Below, in pieces: positions 46,144 to 54,337 of a DNA stretch of 64,000 bases. The stretch's first letter is position 1. Each line of letters starts with the position of its first letter. The stretch is from assembly GCF_004295795.1 (NCBI RefSeq), contig NZ_SEBR01000003.1, forward strand, positions 170,162 through 234,161, given 5' to 3'. Source of the DNA: Flavobacterium sp. (GTDB lineage: Bacteria > Bacteroidota > Bacteroidia > Flavobacteriales > Flavobacteriaceae). The translations under genes were made by a program, and so were the position numbers. A model generated the notes under the pieces. That model was not told where the DNA came from and did no database searches. It saw only the letters and a list, made by a program, of their open reading frames with translations.

Positions 46144-47196
46144 TCAAAATCCGAGTGCGGCGGCAAGTTCGTGTCTCACCATCACCAATCCCGTAATCAC
46201 GATGTTAGCGATTGCCAACGGAATCAAACCTTGCCAACCCAAACGCATCAACTGGTCGTATCTGAATCTCGGGATCGTCCATCTTACCCACATAAAGAAG
46301 AAGATGAACGCGCATATCTTGATGAACAAAACGATGATTCCAATACTGTTTCCGGCATTTACGCCCCAATTCTCGATTGCCCATTCCATTCCCGGATAAT
46401 TGTACCCGCCAAAATAAAGCACGGCCAAAATCGTGGACGAAATGAACATACTCGCGTATTCGGCGAACAAGTAGAATCCCATTCGCATTGACGAGTATTC
46501 AGTGTGATAACCTCCAATCAATTCGGCCTCACATTCCGCAAGGTCAAAAGGCGTGCGGTTGGTTTCGGCGAACGAACAAACCAGAAAGATGATGAAACCA
46601 AGTGGCTGATAGAACACGTTCCAGTTCATTCCGGCTTGTTGGATCGAAATCTCTTTCAAGCTCAAAGTGCCGCTCATCATCAACAAAGCGATCAGCGACA
46701 TTCCCATGGCGATCTCGTAGGAAATCATTTGGGACGCGGCGCGCATCGCACTCATCAACGAGAATTTGTTGTTCGAAGCCCATCCGCCAATCATGATTCC
46801 GTAAACTCCCACCGACAAAACCCCAAATACGTAAAGAATCGAAACATCGATATCGGTTGCCTGCAAAATCACTTCGCGTCCGCCGATCACGAGTTTGTCA
46901 CCCCAAGGAATGACGGCACTTGTCATCAAGGCCACGCTCATCGAAATGGCCGGCCCGACTACGAACAAAAATTTGTTTGGCGTGTTCGGAAGAAATTCCT
47001 CTTTCGAGAAAAGTTTGAGACCATCGGCAAGCGGTTGCAGCAACCCGAAAGTTCCGGCACGGTTCGGTCCGATGCGATCCTGAAGCCAAGCGGCCACTTT
47101 GCGTTCGGCCCAAGTCGAATACATCGCCGCCAACATGGTGATGGCGAAAATCGAGAAGATGAAAATCGACTTTTCTATGATGATTGCCTGATCCAT
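46144..47196 (-). CDS. nuoH: NADH-quinone oxidoreductase subunit H
   Basis: 350 residues, eight membrane helices forming the quinone channel. E-R-K-V-A-A-W-L-Q-D-R-I-G-P-N-R and F-A-E-T-N-R-T-P-F-D-L-A-E-C-E-A-E are the conserved matrix-loop motifs. Overlaps nuoG by one base (T-A-A-T-G). Confidence 0.97.
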   Translation of the reverse strand: MDQAIIIEKSIFIFSIFAITMLAAMYSTWAERKVAAWLQDRIGPNRAGTFGLLQPLADGLKLFSKEEFLPNTPNKFLFVVGPAISMSVALMTSAVIPWGDKLVIGGREVILQATDIDVSILYVFGVLSVGVYGIMIGGWASNNKFSLMSAMRAASQMISYEIAMGMSLIALLMMSGTLSLKEISIQQAGMNWNVFYQPLGFIIFLVCSFAETNRTPFDLAECEAELIGGYHTEYSSMRMGFYLFAEYASMFISSTILAVLYFGGYNYPGMEWAIENWGVNAGNSIGIIVLFIKICAFIFFFMWVRWTIPRFRYDQLMRLGWQGLIPLAIANIVITGLVMVRHELAAALGF

Positions 47197-48239
47197 TATA
47201 CGTTTCCTTCTTTAAATACTTCTTGTTCTTCGGGGCGCAACGGTCGCGACGCCATCGAAATCTTAACTCTGTCCTGGTCGCGTCCGAGAAGGATTTTCTC
47301 TTCGGTCTCGATAACGACAGGAGCGATTTTACGCGTGTAATTGTTGGCGTTGATAACCGAATCTTTTTCGAAACGGCGCGGCCCTTCGATAACCCAGTCG
47401 CTTACTTCCTTGTGGTCGAAACGGCAAGAGTTGCAAATGAATTCCTCGACTTCGTGGAATTCGTCTTTGCGTCCGGTAATGCGCTGAATCTCGTTTCCGA
47501 ACATCCAAACGGTTGTTTTTCCGCAACATTTGTCGCAATTTCTGTGTGCGTTGAAAGGTTTGTTGAACCAAACGCGAGACTTGAATCTAAATGTTTTGTC
47601 GGTCAAAGCGCCAACCGGGCAAACGTCGATCATGTTACCCGAAAATTCATTGTCGATCGCTTTTGACAAGCAAGTCGAAATGTTCGAGTGATCGCCTCTG
47701 TCCACGACGCCGTGTACGCGTCCGTCAGTCAATTGGTCGGCCACCATCACGCAACGGTAGCACAAAATGCAACGGTTCATGTGAAGTTGGATGTTCGGGC
47801 CGATGTTCTCTGGCTCGAATGTTCTTTTTTCCTCGATAAACCGCGTTTCGGATTTTCCGTGCTTGAAACTCAGGTTCTGCAGATCACATTCGCCTGCCTG
47901 ATCGCAAACCGGGCAATCGAGCGGGTGATTGATCAACAGGAATTCGGTCACGGCCTTTCGCGCATCGGTCACTCTTTCTGATGCCGTACTGTTCACTTCC
48001 ATTCCGTCCATGACGCCCGTTACGCAAGAAGCGACGAGTTTCGGCATAGGACGCGGATCGGCTTCCGAACCTTTTGAAACCTCGACCAAACAACAGCGAC
48101 ACTTACCGCCGCTACCTTTGAGTTTGGAGTAATAGCACATGGCCGGAGGAACAGATTCGCCTCCGATCATACGAGCCGCCTGCAGGATTGTGGTTCCTGG
48201 TTCGACGTCTATCGATTGACCGTCTATTGTTACTTTCAT
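47196..48239 (-). CDS. nuoG: NADH-quinone oxidoreductase subunit G, short form
   Basis: 347 residues: N-terminal 2Fe-2S ferredoxin (C-Y-Y-S, G-K-C-R-C-C), the H-P-L-D-C-P-V-C-D-Q-A-G-E-C cluster site and C-I-L-C-Y-R-C-V, then a short C-terminal part. The large molybdopterin-oxidoreductase-like domain of E. coli-type NuoG (total about 900 residues) is missing, as is typical of Bacteroidetes. In this genome it is separated from nuoF by an inserted gene. Confidence 0.94.
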   Translation of the reverse strand: MKVTIDGQSIDVEPGTTILQAARMIGGESVPPAMCYYSKLKGSGGKCRCCLVEVSKGSEADPRPMPKLVASCVTGVMDGMEVNSTASERVTDARKAVTEFLLINHPLDCPVCDQAGECDLQNLSFKHGKSETRFIEEKRTFEPENIGPNIQLHMNRCILCYRCVMVADQLTDGRVHGVVDRGDHSNISTCLSKAIDNEFSGNMIDVCPVGALTDKTFRFKSRVWFNKPFNAHRNCDKCCGKTTVWMFGNEIQRITGRKDEFHEVEEFICNSCRFDHKEVSDWVIEGPRRFEKDSVINANNYTRKIAPVVIETEEKILLGRDQDRVKISMASRPLRPEEQEVFKEGNV

Positions 48240-48290
48240 ATTCTTAGTGATTAGTTGCGGCAGTTGGTAGTATTCCAGACAGCTGTCAAC

Positions 48291-48320
48291 TTATACGGTA
48301 ACTTTCGCTACCAAATGTTT
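48291..48320 (-). pseudogene. Remnant resembling the 3' end of nuoF
   Basis: Directly after the stop of the inserted gene, minus-strand codons read K-H-L-V-A-K-V-T-V-stop, versus K-H-L-V-A-K-E-V-I-stop at the end of nuoF (48882-48911). Fifteen of the first 18 bases match and the three differences are silent. It looks like a copied nuoF tail on the other side of the insertion. Confidence 0.5.
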
Positions 48321-48879
48321 AATTCTTAAAATGATCGTTATATAACTTTATAACATCTTCGAGTTCCCTCGGCTTGTAATATTTGTCGGAGTCCATCCAT
48401 TTACTGTGTAATTCCGGATAGTCAGCTATAAATTCTCCTAATCGCTGCCTTAATTCCCTTCCTTGCAACTCAACGAATTTTCCATCTTTGAGTCCAAAAC
48501 CAATTCCTATTGCCGGCGGACCTTTGTAAAACCGGTAGAACATCAACCTTCCGGCTTGTACTTCGTGATAGAAGCGTTTACGGCCGTCTTGCTCGAGGCT
48601 TACCCATTTTAAATCCCCGAATTTTGTCCCTTTGATCAGGAAACTTTTCAGGTCTTTTGTCGTGTATTTTTTCGTTTCGCCCTTATCGGTCAAGATTTTG
48701 ATCTTATCGTGAATAGAGTAGATCGCAACCAACTTTTCGTCAAATGGATTGGTTGGAGCAAACAACTTACACTTTATGGTGTCATTCTCATTCGTGACCA
48801 CGTATCCGTCAAATTTTTGAGCGTGTGCGCAAAGTCCGAAACAACAAAACAGTAAAATTATAAGAACGTTTTTCCTCAT
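48319..48879 (-). CDS. Exported protein of unknown function inserted in the nuo operon
   Basis: 186 residues with a signal peptide (1-20, C-A-H-A-Q). The mature part reads Y-V-V-T-N-E-N-D-T-I-K-C-K and later F-I-A-D-Y-P-E-L; this resembles small exported proteins of Bacteroidetes with no known role. It is not a complex I subunit. It starts 2 nt after nuoF and ends 79 nt before nuoG, and its codons look more A/T-rich than the flanking nuo genes (by eye). It is followed by a nuoF-tail-like remnant, so it is probably a late insertion that is transcribed with the operon. Confidence 0.8.
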   Translation of the reverse strand: MRKNVLIILLFCCFGLCAHAQKFDGYVVTNENDTIKCKLFAPTNPFDEKLVAIYSIHDKIKILTDKGETKKYTTKDLKSFLIKGTKFGDLKWVSLEQDGRKRFYHEVQAGRLMFYRFYKGPPAIGIGFGLKDGKFVELQGRELRQRLGEFIADYPELHSKWMDSDKYYKPRELEDVIKLYNDHFKN

Positions 48880-48881
48880 TT

Positions 48882-50246
48882 TTAAATCACTTCCTTAGCG
48901 ACCAAATGTTTGACTTTCTCAAACGGCTCTTCTGTAAAATGATCTCTGTTTTTCACTTTTTCAGGGAAGCGCACGTGGTATTCGAACTCATCGCGGAAGT
49001 GACGGATCGCAGCCGCAACCGGCCAAGCCGCAGCATCACCAAGCGGACAAATCGTATTTCCTTCGATCTTGGCTTGGATGCTCCACAACAAATCGATGTC
49101 TTCTTCGCGTCCGTGGCCGTTCTCGATCCTGTGCAGGACTTTCTCGAGCCAGCCTGTTCCTTCGCGGCAAGGTGAACATTGTCCGCAAGATTCGTGGTGG
49201 TAGAAACGCGAGAAATTCCAGGTATTTCGAACTATGCAAGAAGTGTCGTTGTATACGATGAATCCACCTGAACCCATTGATGATCCGGTTGTGAACGCGC
49301 CGTCGGCCAACGATTCGTATGTCATGAGGCGGTCTTCGCCCAAAGCTGTTTTGTAAATAAGATTGGCTGGCAAGATTGGCACCGATGAACCTCCGGGAAC
49401 GAACGCTTTCAACGGTCGGTCTGAAGACATTCCGCCAAGATATTCATCGGAGTTCATGAATTCGTAAACCGACAATCCCATTTCGATTTCGTAAACGCCT
49501 GGGTTTTTGATGTGTCCCGAAGCTGAAATCAATTTGGTTCCCGTCGATCTTCCGATTCCGATCTTTGCGTAATCGGCACCTGAATTCATCACGATCCAAG
49601 GCACGGCCGAAATCGTTTCGACATTATTGACGACTGTCGGATTCGACCACAAACCTGAAACGGCCGGGAATGGCGGTTTGATTCGTGGATTTCCGCGTTT
49701 GCCTTCGAGCGACTCGATCAGTGCGGTTTCCTCGCCGCAAATGTAAGCGCCGGCGCCAACGTGAACGTAAAGTTCCAAATCGTAACCTGAACCTTTGATG
49801 TTTTTTCCTAGCCAACCTGCTGCTTTTGCTTCTGCAATCGCTTTTTCAAGAATGCGGAAAACCCACATGTATTCGCCGCGGATGTAGATGTAGGAAAGAT
49901 TCGCGCCCAAAGCGAACGAAGACGTAATCATTCCCTCGATCAAAAGATGCGGAATATATTCCATCAAATATCTGTCCTTGAAAGTTCCGGGTTCAGATTC
50001 GTCGGCATTGCACACCAAATGTCTCGGTTTGCCCGATTTCTTGTCGATGAACGACCATTTCATTCCGGCAGGGAAACCCGCGCCACCGCGTCCGCGGAGC
50101 CCGGAAGTTTTCACTTCCTCGACGATTTCGTCCGGCGTCATTTTGAGGGCTTTTTCCACAGAAGCGTAACCGCCGTTCTGGCGATAGACTTCGTAGGATT
50201 TTATTCCCGGAACGTTGATTTTATCTAGTAATATCTTCTGTGCCAT
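48882..50246 (-). CDS. nuoF: NADH-quinone oxidoreductase subunit F
   Basis: 454 residues, the NADH- and FMN-binding subunit. G-R-G-G-A-G-F-P-A-G-M-K-W (NADH), G-A-G-A-Y-I-C-G-E-E-T-A-L (FMN), and E-S-C-G-Q-C-S-P-C-R-E-G plus a later Cys for the 4Fe-4S cluster N3. Overlaps the end of nuoE by 26 nt. Confidence 0.97.
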   Translation of the reverse strand: MAQKILLDKINVPGIKSYEVYRQNGGYASVEKALKMTPDEIVEEVKTSGLRGRGGAGFPAGMKWSFIDKKSGKPRHLVCNADESEPGTFKDRYLMEYIPHLLIEGMITSSFALGANLSYIYIRGEYMWVFRILEKAIAEAKAAGWLGKNIKGSGYDLELYVHVGAGAYICGEETALIESLEGKRGNPRIKPPFPAVSGLWSNPTVVNNVETISAVPWIVMNSGADYAKIGIGRSTGTKLISASGHIKNPGVYEIEMGLSVYEFMNSDEYLGGMSSDRPLKAFVPGGSSVPILPANLIYKTALGEDRLMTYESLADGAFTTGSSMGSGGFIVYNDTSCIVRNTWNFSRFYHHESCGQCSPCREGTGWLEKVLHRIENGHGREEDIDLLWSIQAKIEGNTICPLGDAAAWPVAAAIRHFRDEFEYHVRFPEKVKNRDHFTEEPFEKVKHLVAKEVI

Positions 50247-50775
50247 GGTTTGTCATGTTGATTTTGCCTGCGCGGCAATCTTCGATGAGTTGGTCGATCT
50301 TCGTCGGATTCAGGTTTTCGTGGTAGAAATCCCCGAGTTGCATCATGGGAGCGTATCCGCAAGCGCCCAGACATTCTACGCCTTTTATGGTGAAAAGTCC
50401 GTCTGGCGTGGTTTGTCCGTTTTGGATTCCGAGCTTTTCGCACGTGTAGTCCATCAGATTCTCGACTCCGTTGATCGCGCAGCAAGACGTCTGACAAAAC
50501 TCGAACATGTACTTCCCGATCGGTTTGAGGTTGTACATCGTATAAAAACTCGCGACTTCGTAAACCTCGATCGGTTTGATGCCGATGATCGCTGCCACTT
50601 TGTCCATCAACTCAACCGAAAGCCAGTTGTCGTGCGCATCCTGGACTTCGTGCAAGATCGGCAGCAAGGCAGATTTGCGCTTGTCGTCCGGATAATGGCT
50701 GAACAACTCGTTGATGCGCGTCATCAAAGCGTCGGTGATGTTTATGTCTTGATGTATTCTGATAGAATGATCCAT
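50221..50775 (-). CDS. nuoE: NADH-quinone oxidoreductase subunit E
   Basis: 184 residues, thioredoxin-like 2Fe-2S protein (cluster N1a). C-Q-T-S-C-C and C-L-G-A-C-G-Y-A-P hold the ligands; V-A-S-F-Y-T-M-Y is the family signature. Separated from nuoD by 73 nt with a hairpin, the largest gap in the front half of the operon apart from nuoA-nuoB. Confidence 0.95.
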   Translation of the reverse strand: MDHSIRIHQDINITDALMTRINELFSHYPDDKRKSALLPILHEVQDAHDNWLSVELMDKVAAIIGIKPIEVYEVASFYTMYNLKPIGKYMFEFCQTSCCAINGVENLMDYTCEKLGIQNGQTTPDGLFTIKGVECLGACGYAPMMQLGDFYHENLNPTKIDQLIEDCRAGKINMTNHGTEDITR

Positions 50776-50794
50776 TTTTTAGTCTTTAGTCTTT

Positions 50795-50831
50795 AGTATT
50801 GAGATACGAGATTTGGACTGTTCTCAATACT
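50795..50831 (-). promoter_or_regulatory. Intercistronic hairpin between nuoD and nuoE
   Basis: AGTATTGAGA (50795-50804) and TCTCAATACT (50822-50831) are perfect 10-bp arms with a 17-nt loop; preceded by AGTCTTTAGTCTTTAGT. No T tract on the minus strand, so it is more likely an mRNA processing or stability element than a terminator. Confidence 0.6.
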
Positions 50832-50848
50832 CAATTCTCAACACTTAC

Positions 50849-52084
50849 TTAGGCGTCGAGCTCGCCGGCGATAACATTTAGGCTCGAAAGCGTCGCAATG
50901 GCGTCAGACAACATCTGTCCTTGAACCATGTCGTTGAACGCCTGATAATAGATAAAGCACGGACGGCGAAAGTGCAGGCGATAAGGCGTACGGCTTCCAT
51001 CTGTCGTAAGGTAAAATCCAAGTTCACCGTTTCCGCCTTCTACCGCGTGATAGACTTCGGTTACCGGAACCGGAACTTCTCCCATCACGATCTTGAAGTG
51101 ATAGATAAGCGCTTCCATATTGTGGTAAACGTCTTCTTTTGGCGGAAGGTAATAATCGGGAACATCGGCGTGATACGGACCTTCGGGCATTTTATCGATG
51201 GCTTGTCGGATGATTTTCAGCGATTCCCAAACCTCTGCATTCCTAACGCAGAAACGGTCGTAAGTATCGCCTGATTTTCCGACGGGAATATCGAACTCAA
51301 AATCTTCGTAGGACGAATAAGGTTGCATGACTCGGATGTCGTAGTCGATTCCGGCGGCGCGCAGATTCGGGCCTGTGAATCCGTAAGAGATCGCTTTTTC
51401 GGCAGAAATCGGACCTACGTCGATCGTGCGATCCATAAAGATCCTGTTGCGGACCAAAAGATTCTCGAACTCTTGCCAGATTGGCGGGAATTCCTTGAGA
51501 AGCGTTTCGATTTTCTCGAACACAAGCGGCGTCCAATCACGTTCGAAACCACCGATTCTTCCCATGTTCGTCGTCAAGCGCGCGCCACAGATTTCCTCGT
51601 AGATCTCGTAAATTTTTTCCCTGTATTGGAACACGTACAAAAAGCCTGTAAGTGCGCCGGTGTCAACGCCCAAAACCGAGTTGCAGATGATGTGGTCGGC
51701 GATGCGCGCCAATTCCATCACGATCACTCGCATGTACTGGACGCGTTTCGGGATCTCGATATTGAGTACTTTCTCGACTGTCATCCACCAACCGAAATTG
51801 TTGATTGGAGACGAACAATAGTTCATGCGGTCGGTAAGTGGCGTAATCTGGTAAAACGGACGGTTTTCGGCAATTTTCTCGAAAGCGCGGTGAATATATC
51901 CGACGGTTCCTTCGCCGTCGAGGATTCGTTCTCCGTCCATCAACAAAATGTTCTGGAAAATCCCGTGGGTTGCCGGGTGCGTCGGGCCGAGGTTCAAGAC
52001 CGAAAGCTCGCTTCCGTCCTCGTTCTCGTGACGTTTGATGATGTCGCCAAAGCGTTGTTCTGGTGGTAAAAGCAAATCTGACAT
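50849..52084 (-). CDS. nuoD: NADH-quinone oxidoreductase subunit D
   Basis: 411 residues, 49-kDa-type subunit that forms the quinone site with NuoB. L-G-P-T-H-P-A-T-H-G, Y-I-H-R-A-F-E-K and D-R-M-N-Y are conserved. NuoC and NuoD are separate genes here (gap 2 nt). Confidence 0.97.
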   Translation of the reverse strand: MSDLLLPPEQRFGDIIKRHENEDGSELSVLNLGPTHPATHGIFQNILLMDGERILDGEGTVGYIHRAFEKIAENRPFYQITPLTDRMNYCSSPINNFGWWMTVEKVLNIEIPKRVQYMRVIVMELARIADHIICNSVLGVDTGALTGFLYVFQYREKIYEIYEEICGARLTTNMGRIGGFERDWTPLVFEKIETLLKEFPPIWQEFENLLVRNRIFMDRTIDVGPISAEKAISYGFTGPNLRAAGIDYDIRVMQPYSSYEDFEFDIPVGKSGDTYDRFCVRNAEVWESLKIIRQAIDKMPEGPYHADVPDYYLPPKEDVYHNMEALIYHFKIVMGEVPVPVTEVYHAVEGGNGELGFYLTTDGSRTPYRLHFRRPCFIYYQAFNDMVQGQMLSDAIATLSSLNVIAGELDA

Positions 52085-52086
52085 AA

Positions 52087-52617
52087 CTACGCTTTGGTGT
52101 GATTATCGGTTGTTCGTCCAAAGAAACGGTCGTCTTTGTCGGTACGACCGCCGTCTTCCATAGGAAATTCTTTTCGCATCGGGAACGAAACCATCTCGTC
52201 CATGTTCAGGATTCGCTTGAGTTGCGGATGCCCTTTGAAGATGATTCCGTAGAAATCGTAAGTTTCGCGTTCCTGCCAGTTCGCTCCAAGGAACAAAGAA
52301 GTCACGCTGTCGATTTCAGGAGTGTCGCCGTTGAGATAGCATTTGATTCGGATGCGGACATTGTCGATCCAATTGTGCATGTGGTAAACGACGGAAAATT
52401 GTCGGCTTTTGTCCGCGTCCGGAAAGTGCATTCCGCAAACGTCTGTAAGGAAGTTGAAACGCAACGTCGCGTCGTCTTTCAAAAAGCCCATCACGTCAAG
52501 GATCGATTCTGAATCGACCTCGAAAGTCAGGATGTCGTGTATTTGAACGAAATCGCTGACCGAGGCGCCGAAGCGTTCCGAAAGCGATTGTATGATTGTA
52601 TTCTGTTCTAGAGCCAT
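52087..52617 (-). CDS. nuoC: NADH-quinone oxidoreductase subunit C
   Basis: 176 residues, 30-kDa-type subunit. W-Q-E-R-E-T-Y-D-F-Y-G-I-I-F-K-G-H-P is the family signature. Ends 2 nt before nuoD. Confidence 0.95.
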   Translation of the reverse strand: MALEQNTIIQSLSERFGASVSDFVQIHDILTFEVDSESILDVMGFLKDDATLRFNFLTDVCGMHFPDADKSRQFSVVYHMHNWIDNVRIRIKCYLNGDTPEIDSVTSLFLGANWQERETYDFYGIIFKGHPQLKRILNMDEMVSFPMRKEFPMEDGGRTDKDDRFFGRTTDNHTKA

Positions 52618-52622
52618 CTTGA

Positions 52623-53180
52623 TTAGGAAATGTTATAAGAGGCGAGTAGTTCCTGATATTCAGGTGAGCTTCTGCGTCGTACCGATTCTGTTCTGACCAA
52701 ATCCTGCAAGCGAAGGATTCCGTCGAGAATCTGCTCCGGTCTTGGCGGACAACCCGGAACGTAAACGTCTACCGGAATGATCTTGTCGATGCCCTGAAGT
52801 ACAGAGTAAGTGTCGAAAATTCCGCCCGAACAAGCGCAAGCTCCGACAGAAATTACCCATCTTGGCTCGGCCATCTGTTCGTAAACCTGACGAAGGATCG
52901 GGGCCATTTTCTTGGCGATCGTTCCCATGACGAGCAACATATCCGCTTGACGGGGCGAAAAACTCATACGCTCCGAACCAAAACGCGCCACATCATAGTG
53001 AGACGCCATGGTTGCCATGAATTCGATTCCGCAGCACGAAGTGGCAAACGGCAACGGCCAAAGCGAATTGGCACGCGCCATACCTACGACAGAGTCAAGT
53101 TTCGTGGCGAAAAAACCTTCTCCCGAATAACCGTCCGGCATTGGAGCGTTGGTGTTTATTTTTTTTGAAGAATCTTCCAT
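52623..53180 (-). CDS. nuoB: NADH-quinone oxidoreductase subunit B
   Basis: 185 residues, holds cluster N2, the last FeS centre before quinone. Cys49-Cys50 in A-T-S-C-C-G-I-E-F, then G-A-C-A-C-S-G-G and V-P-G-C-P-P-R-P-E give the four ligands. ATG 53180 is chosen; the longer frame from 53222 adds 14 residues without family support. Confidence 0.96.
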   Translation of the reverse strand: MEDSSKKINTNAPMPDGYSGEGFFATKLDSVVGMARANSLWPLPFATSCCGIEFMATMASHYDVARFGSERMSFSPRQADMLLVMGTIAKKMAPILRQVYEQMAEPRWVISVGACACSGGIFDTYSVLQGIDKIIPVDVYVPGCPPRPEQILDGILRLQDLVRTESVRRRSSPEYQELLASYNIS

Positions 53181-53255
53181 TTCTGAATTGTTTTGTTTAA
53201 CGGAAAGAAGTTTTTGCTGCATCGATCTCTTTCATTTCTTCCGTCGGTTAAAATC

Positions 53256-53621
53256 TTATTCCCACTCAAGGCCTTTTTTGCGGATCACATAAACGAAACC
53301 GGTAATGAGGATTGTCATGAAGATGAACATCTTGATAAGACCTTCAAGTCCCATCGCTTTGAAATTCGTCGCCCAAGGATACATAAAGATGACCTCGACG
53401 TCAAACAACACGAACAAAATCGCGACAAGAAAGTACTTTACCGAAAAAGGGATACGCGCGTTACCGATAGATTCGACGCCGCATTCGAAGTTCTTGTCCT
53501 TGTTGAGTGATTTGCGTTTTGGCCCTAGAAATGATGAGGCTATGATCGTCAAGACTACGAATCCAACGGCCAATCCCATTTGCATCAGGATAGGTAGGTA
53601 ATCGGTTTGGGTGCTTTCCAT
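53256..53621 (-). CDS. nuoA: NADH-quinone oxidoreductase subunit A
   Basis: 121 residues, three membrane helices; F-E-C-G-V-E-S and F-D-V-E-V-I-F-M-Y-P-W are diagnostic. First gene of the operon. ATG 53621 is 27 nt after the -7 box; the upstream in-frame ATG at 53687 would lie before the promoter. Confidence 0.96.
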   Translation of the reverse strand: MESTQTDYLPILMQMGLAVGFVVLTIIASSFLGPKRKSLNKDKNFECGVESIGNARIPFSVKYFLVAILFVLFDVEVIFMYPWATNFKAMGLEGLIKMFIFMTILITGFVYVIRKKGLEWE

Positions 53622-53647
53622 AAGAAAAATCCGCTTTTGAATAACTG

Positions 53648-53678
53648 CAAAGATAACCGCATGTGTAGAAAAAAACAA
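53648..53678 (-). promoter_or_regulatory. Promoter of the nuo operon
   Basis: Minus strand: TTG (53678-53676), 20-nt spacer, TATCTTTG (53655-53648). The single good promoter seen for the 13.7-kb operon. Confidence 0.72.
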
Positions 53679-54011
53679 CGAAACCAAGCCTCCGCGCCTG
53701 ATTACAAGCTAATTTTTATTCATTATAAATAACACGGATGCAGATTGTCGGGAAATGAAAATTTGGAGGTTTTTTCGCTTTGGTGCAATCTTGAAATTTC
53801 GCTTTGGGATTTGTTCAAGACCGATATTTTTTTGCTTTTTCGGAATTGGGTCGATTGCTACGTGCTTTTCGTCGGATAAAACAACATGGGAAAGTGATCA
53901 GAAAAAGATTGTCCGAATGAAAATTGGAACTGAATCTGAATTTTGAACAACGAAATAAAAAAAGCGCCCCATTTATGAAGCGCCGAATTTTGTAAAAATA
54001 AACTATGGAGA
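53679..54011. other. Intergenic region, no gene recognised
   Basis: About 330 nt between nuoA and the cold shock gene. Contains AAGCGCC twice near 53963-53984 but no convincing hairpin or ORF; the small plus-strand ORF 53755-53946 has no supporting feature. Confidence 0.5.
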
Positions 54012-54209
54012 TTATCTTACTAACGTTACCTGAGCGGCGATTTTTCCTTTGCGGCCATCTTCTTCCTCAAAGTTCACTTTGTCGCCTTCTTTAAGATTTT
54101 CGGCTCTTACGCCTGATGCATGAACAAAAATATCTCTTCCTGTCTCGTCATCTGTGATGAATCCATATCCCTTGGATTCAATGTAAAATTTGATTGTACC
54201 TGTACGCAT
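54012..54209 (-). CDS. Cold shock domain protein
   Basis: 65 residues, a single OB-fold cold shock domain. RNA-binding motifs K-G-Y-G-F-I (RNP1) and D-I-F-V-H (RNP2) are intact, and the start M-R-T-G-T-I-K-F matches CspA-type proteins. Binds single-stranded RNA/DNA as an RNA chaperone. A TAAATTTG -7 box is at 54247-54240, giving a leader of roughly 25 nt. Confidence 0.94.
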   Translation of the reverse strand: MRTGTIKFYIESKGYGFITDDETGRDIFVHASGVRAENLKEGDKVNFEEEDGRKGKIAAQVTLVR

Positions 54210-54239
54210 TGTTGAAACGAATAAAATTGTTAATGCAAA

Positions 54240-54247
54240 CAAATTTA
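54240..54247 (-). promoter_or_regulatory. -7 box of the cold shock gene
   Basis: Minus strand TAAATTTG with TTTG about 15 nt upstream, shorter than the usual spacer. Confidence 0.5.
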
Positions 54248-54337
54248 TACTTTATGCCCAAACAAATGTTAACAGCGTTAAAAAAAAATTAATTATTATC
54301 AAAAATCAGGTAAACGGTATCAATTCTTGCCGATTTT

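Noticed and set aside
53755..53946. 63-codon plus-strand ORF between nuoA and the cold shock gene
   Set aside because: No promoter, no domain, no conserved feature.
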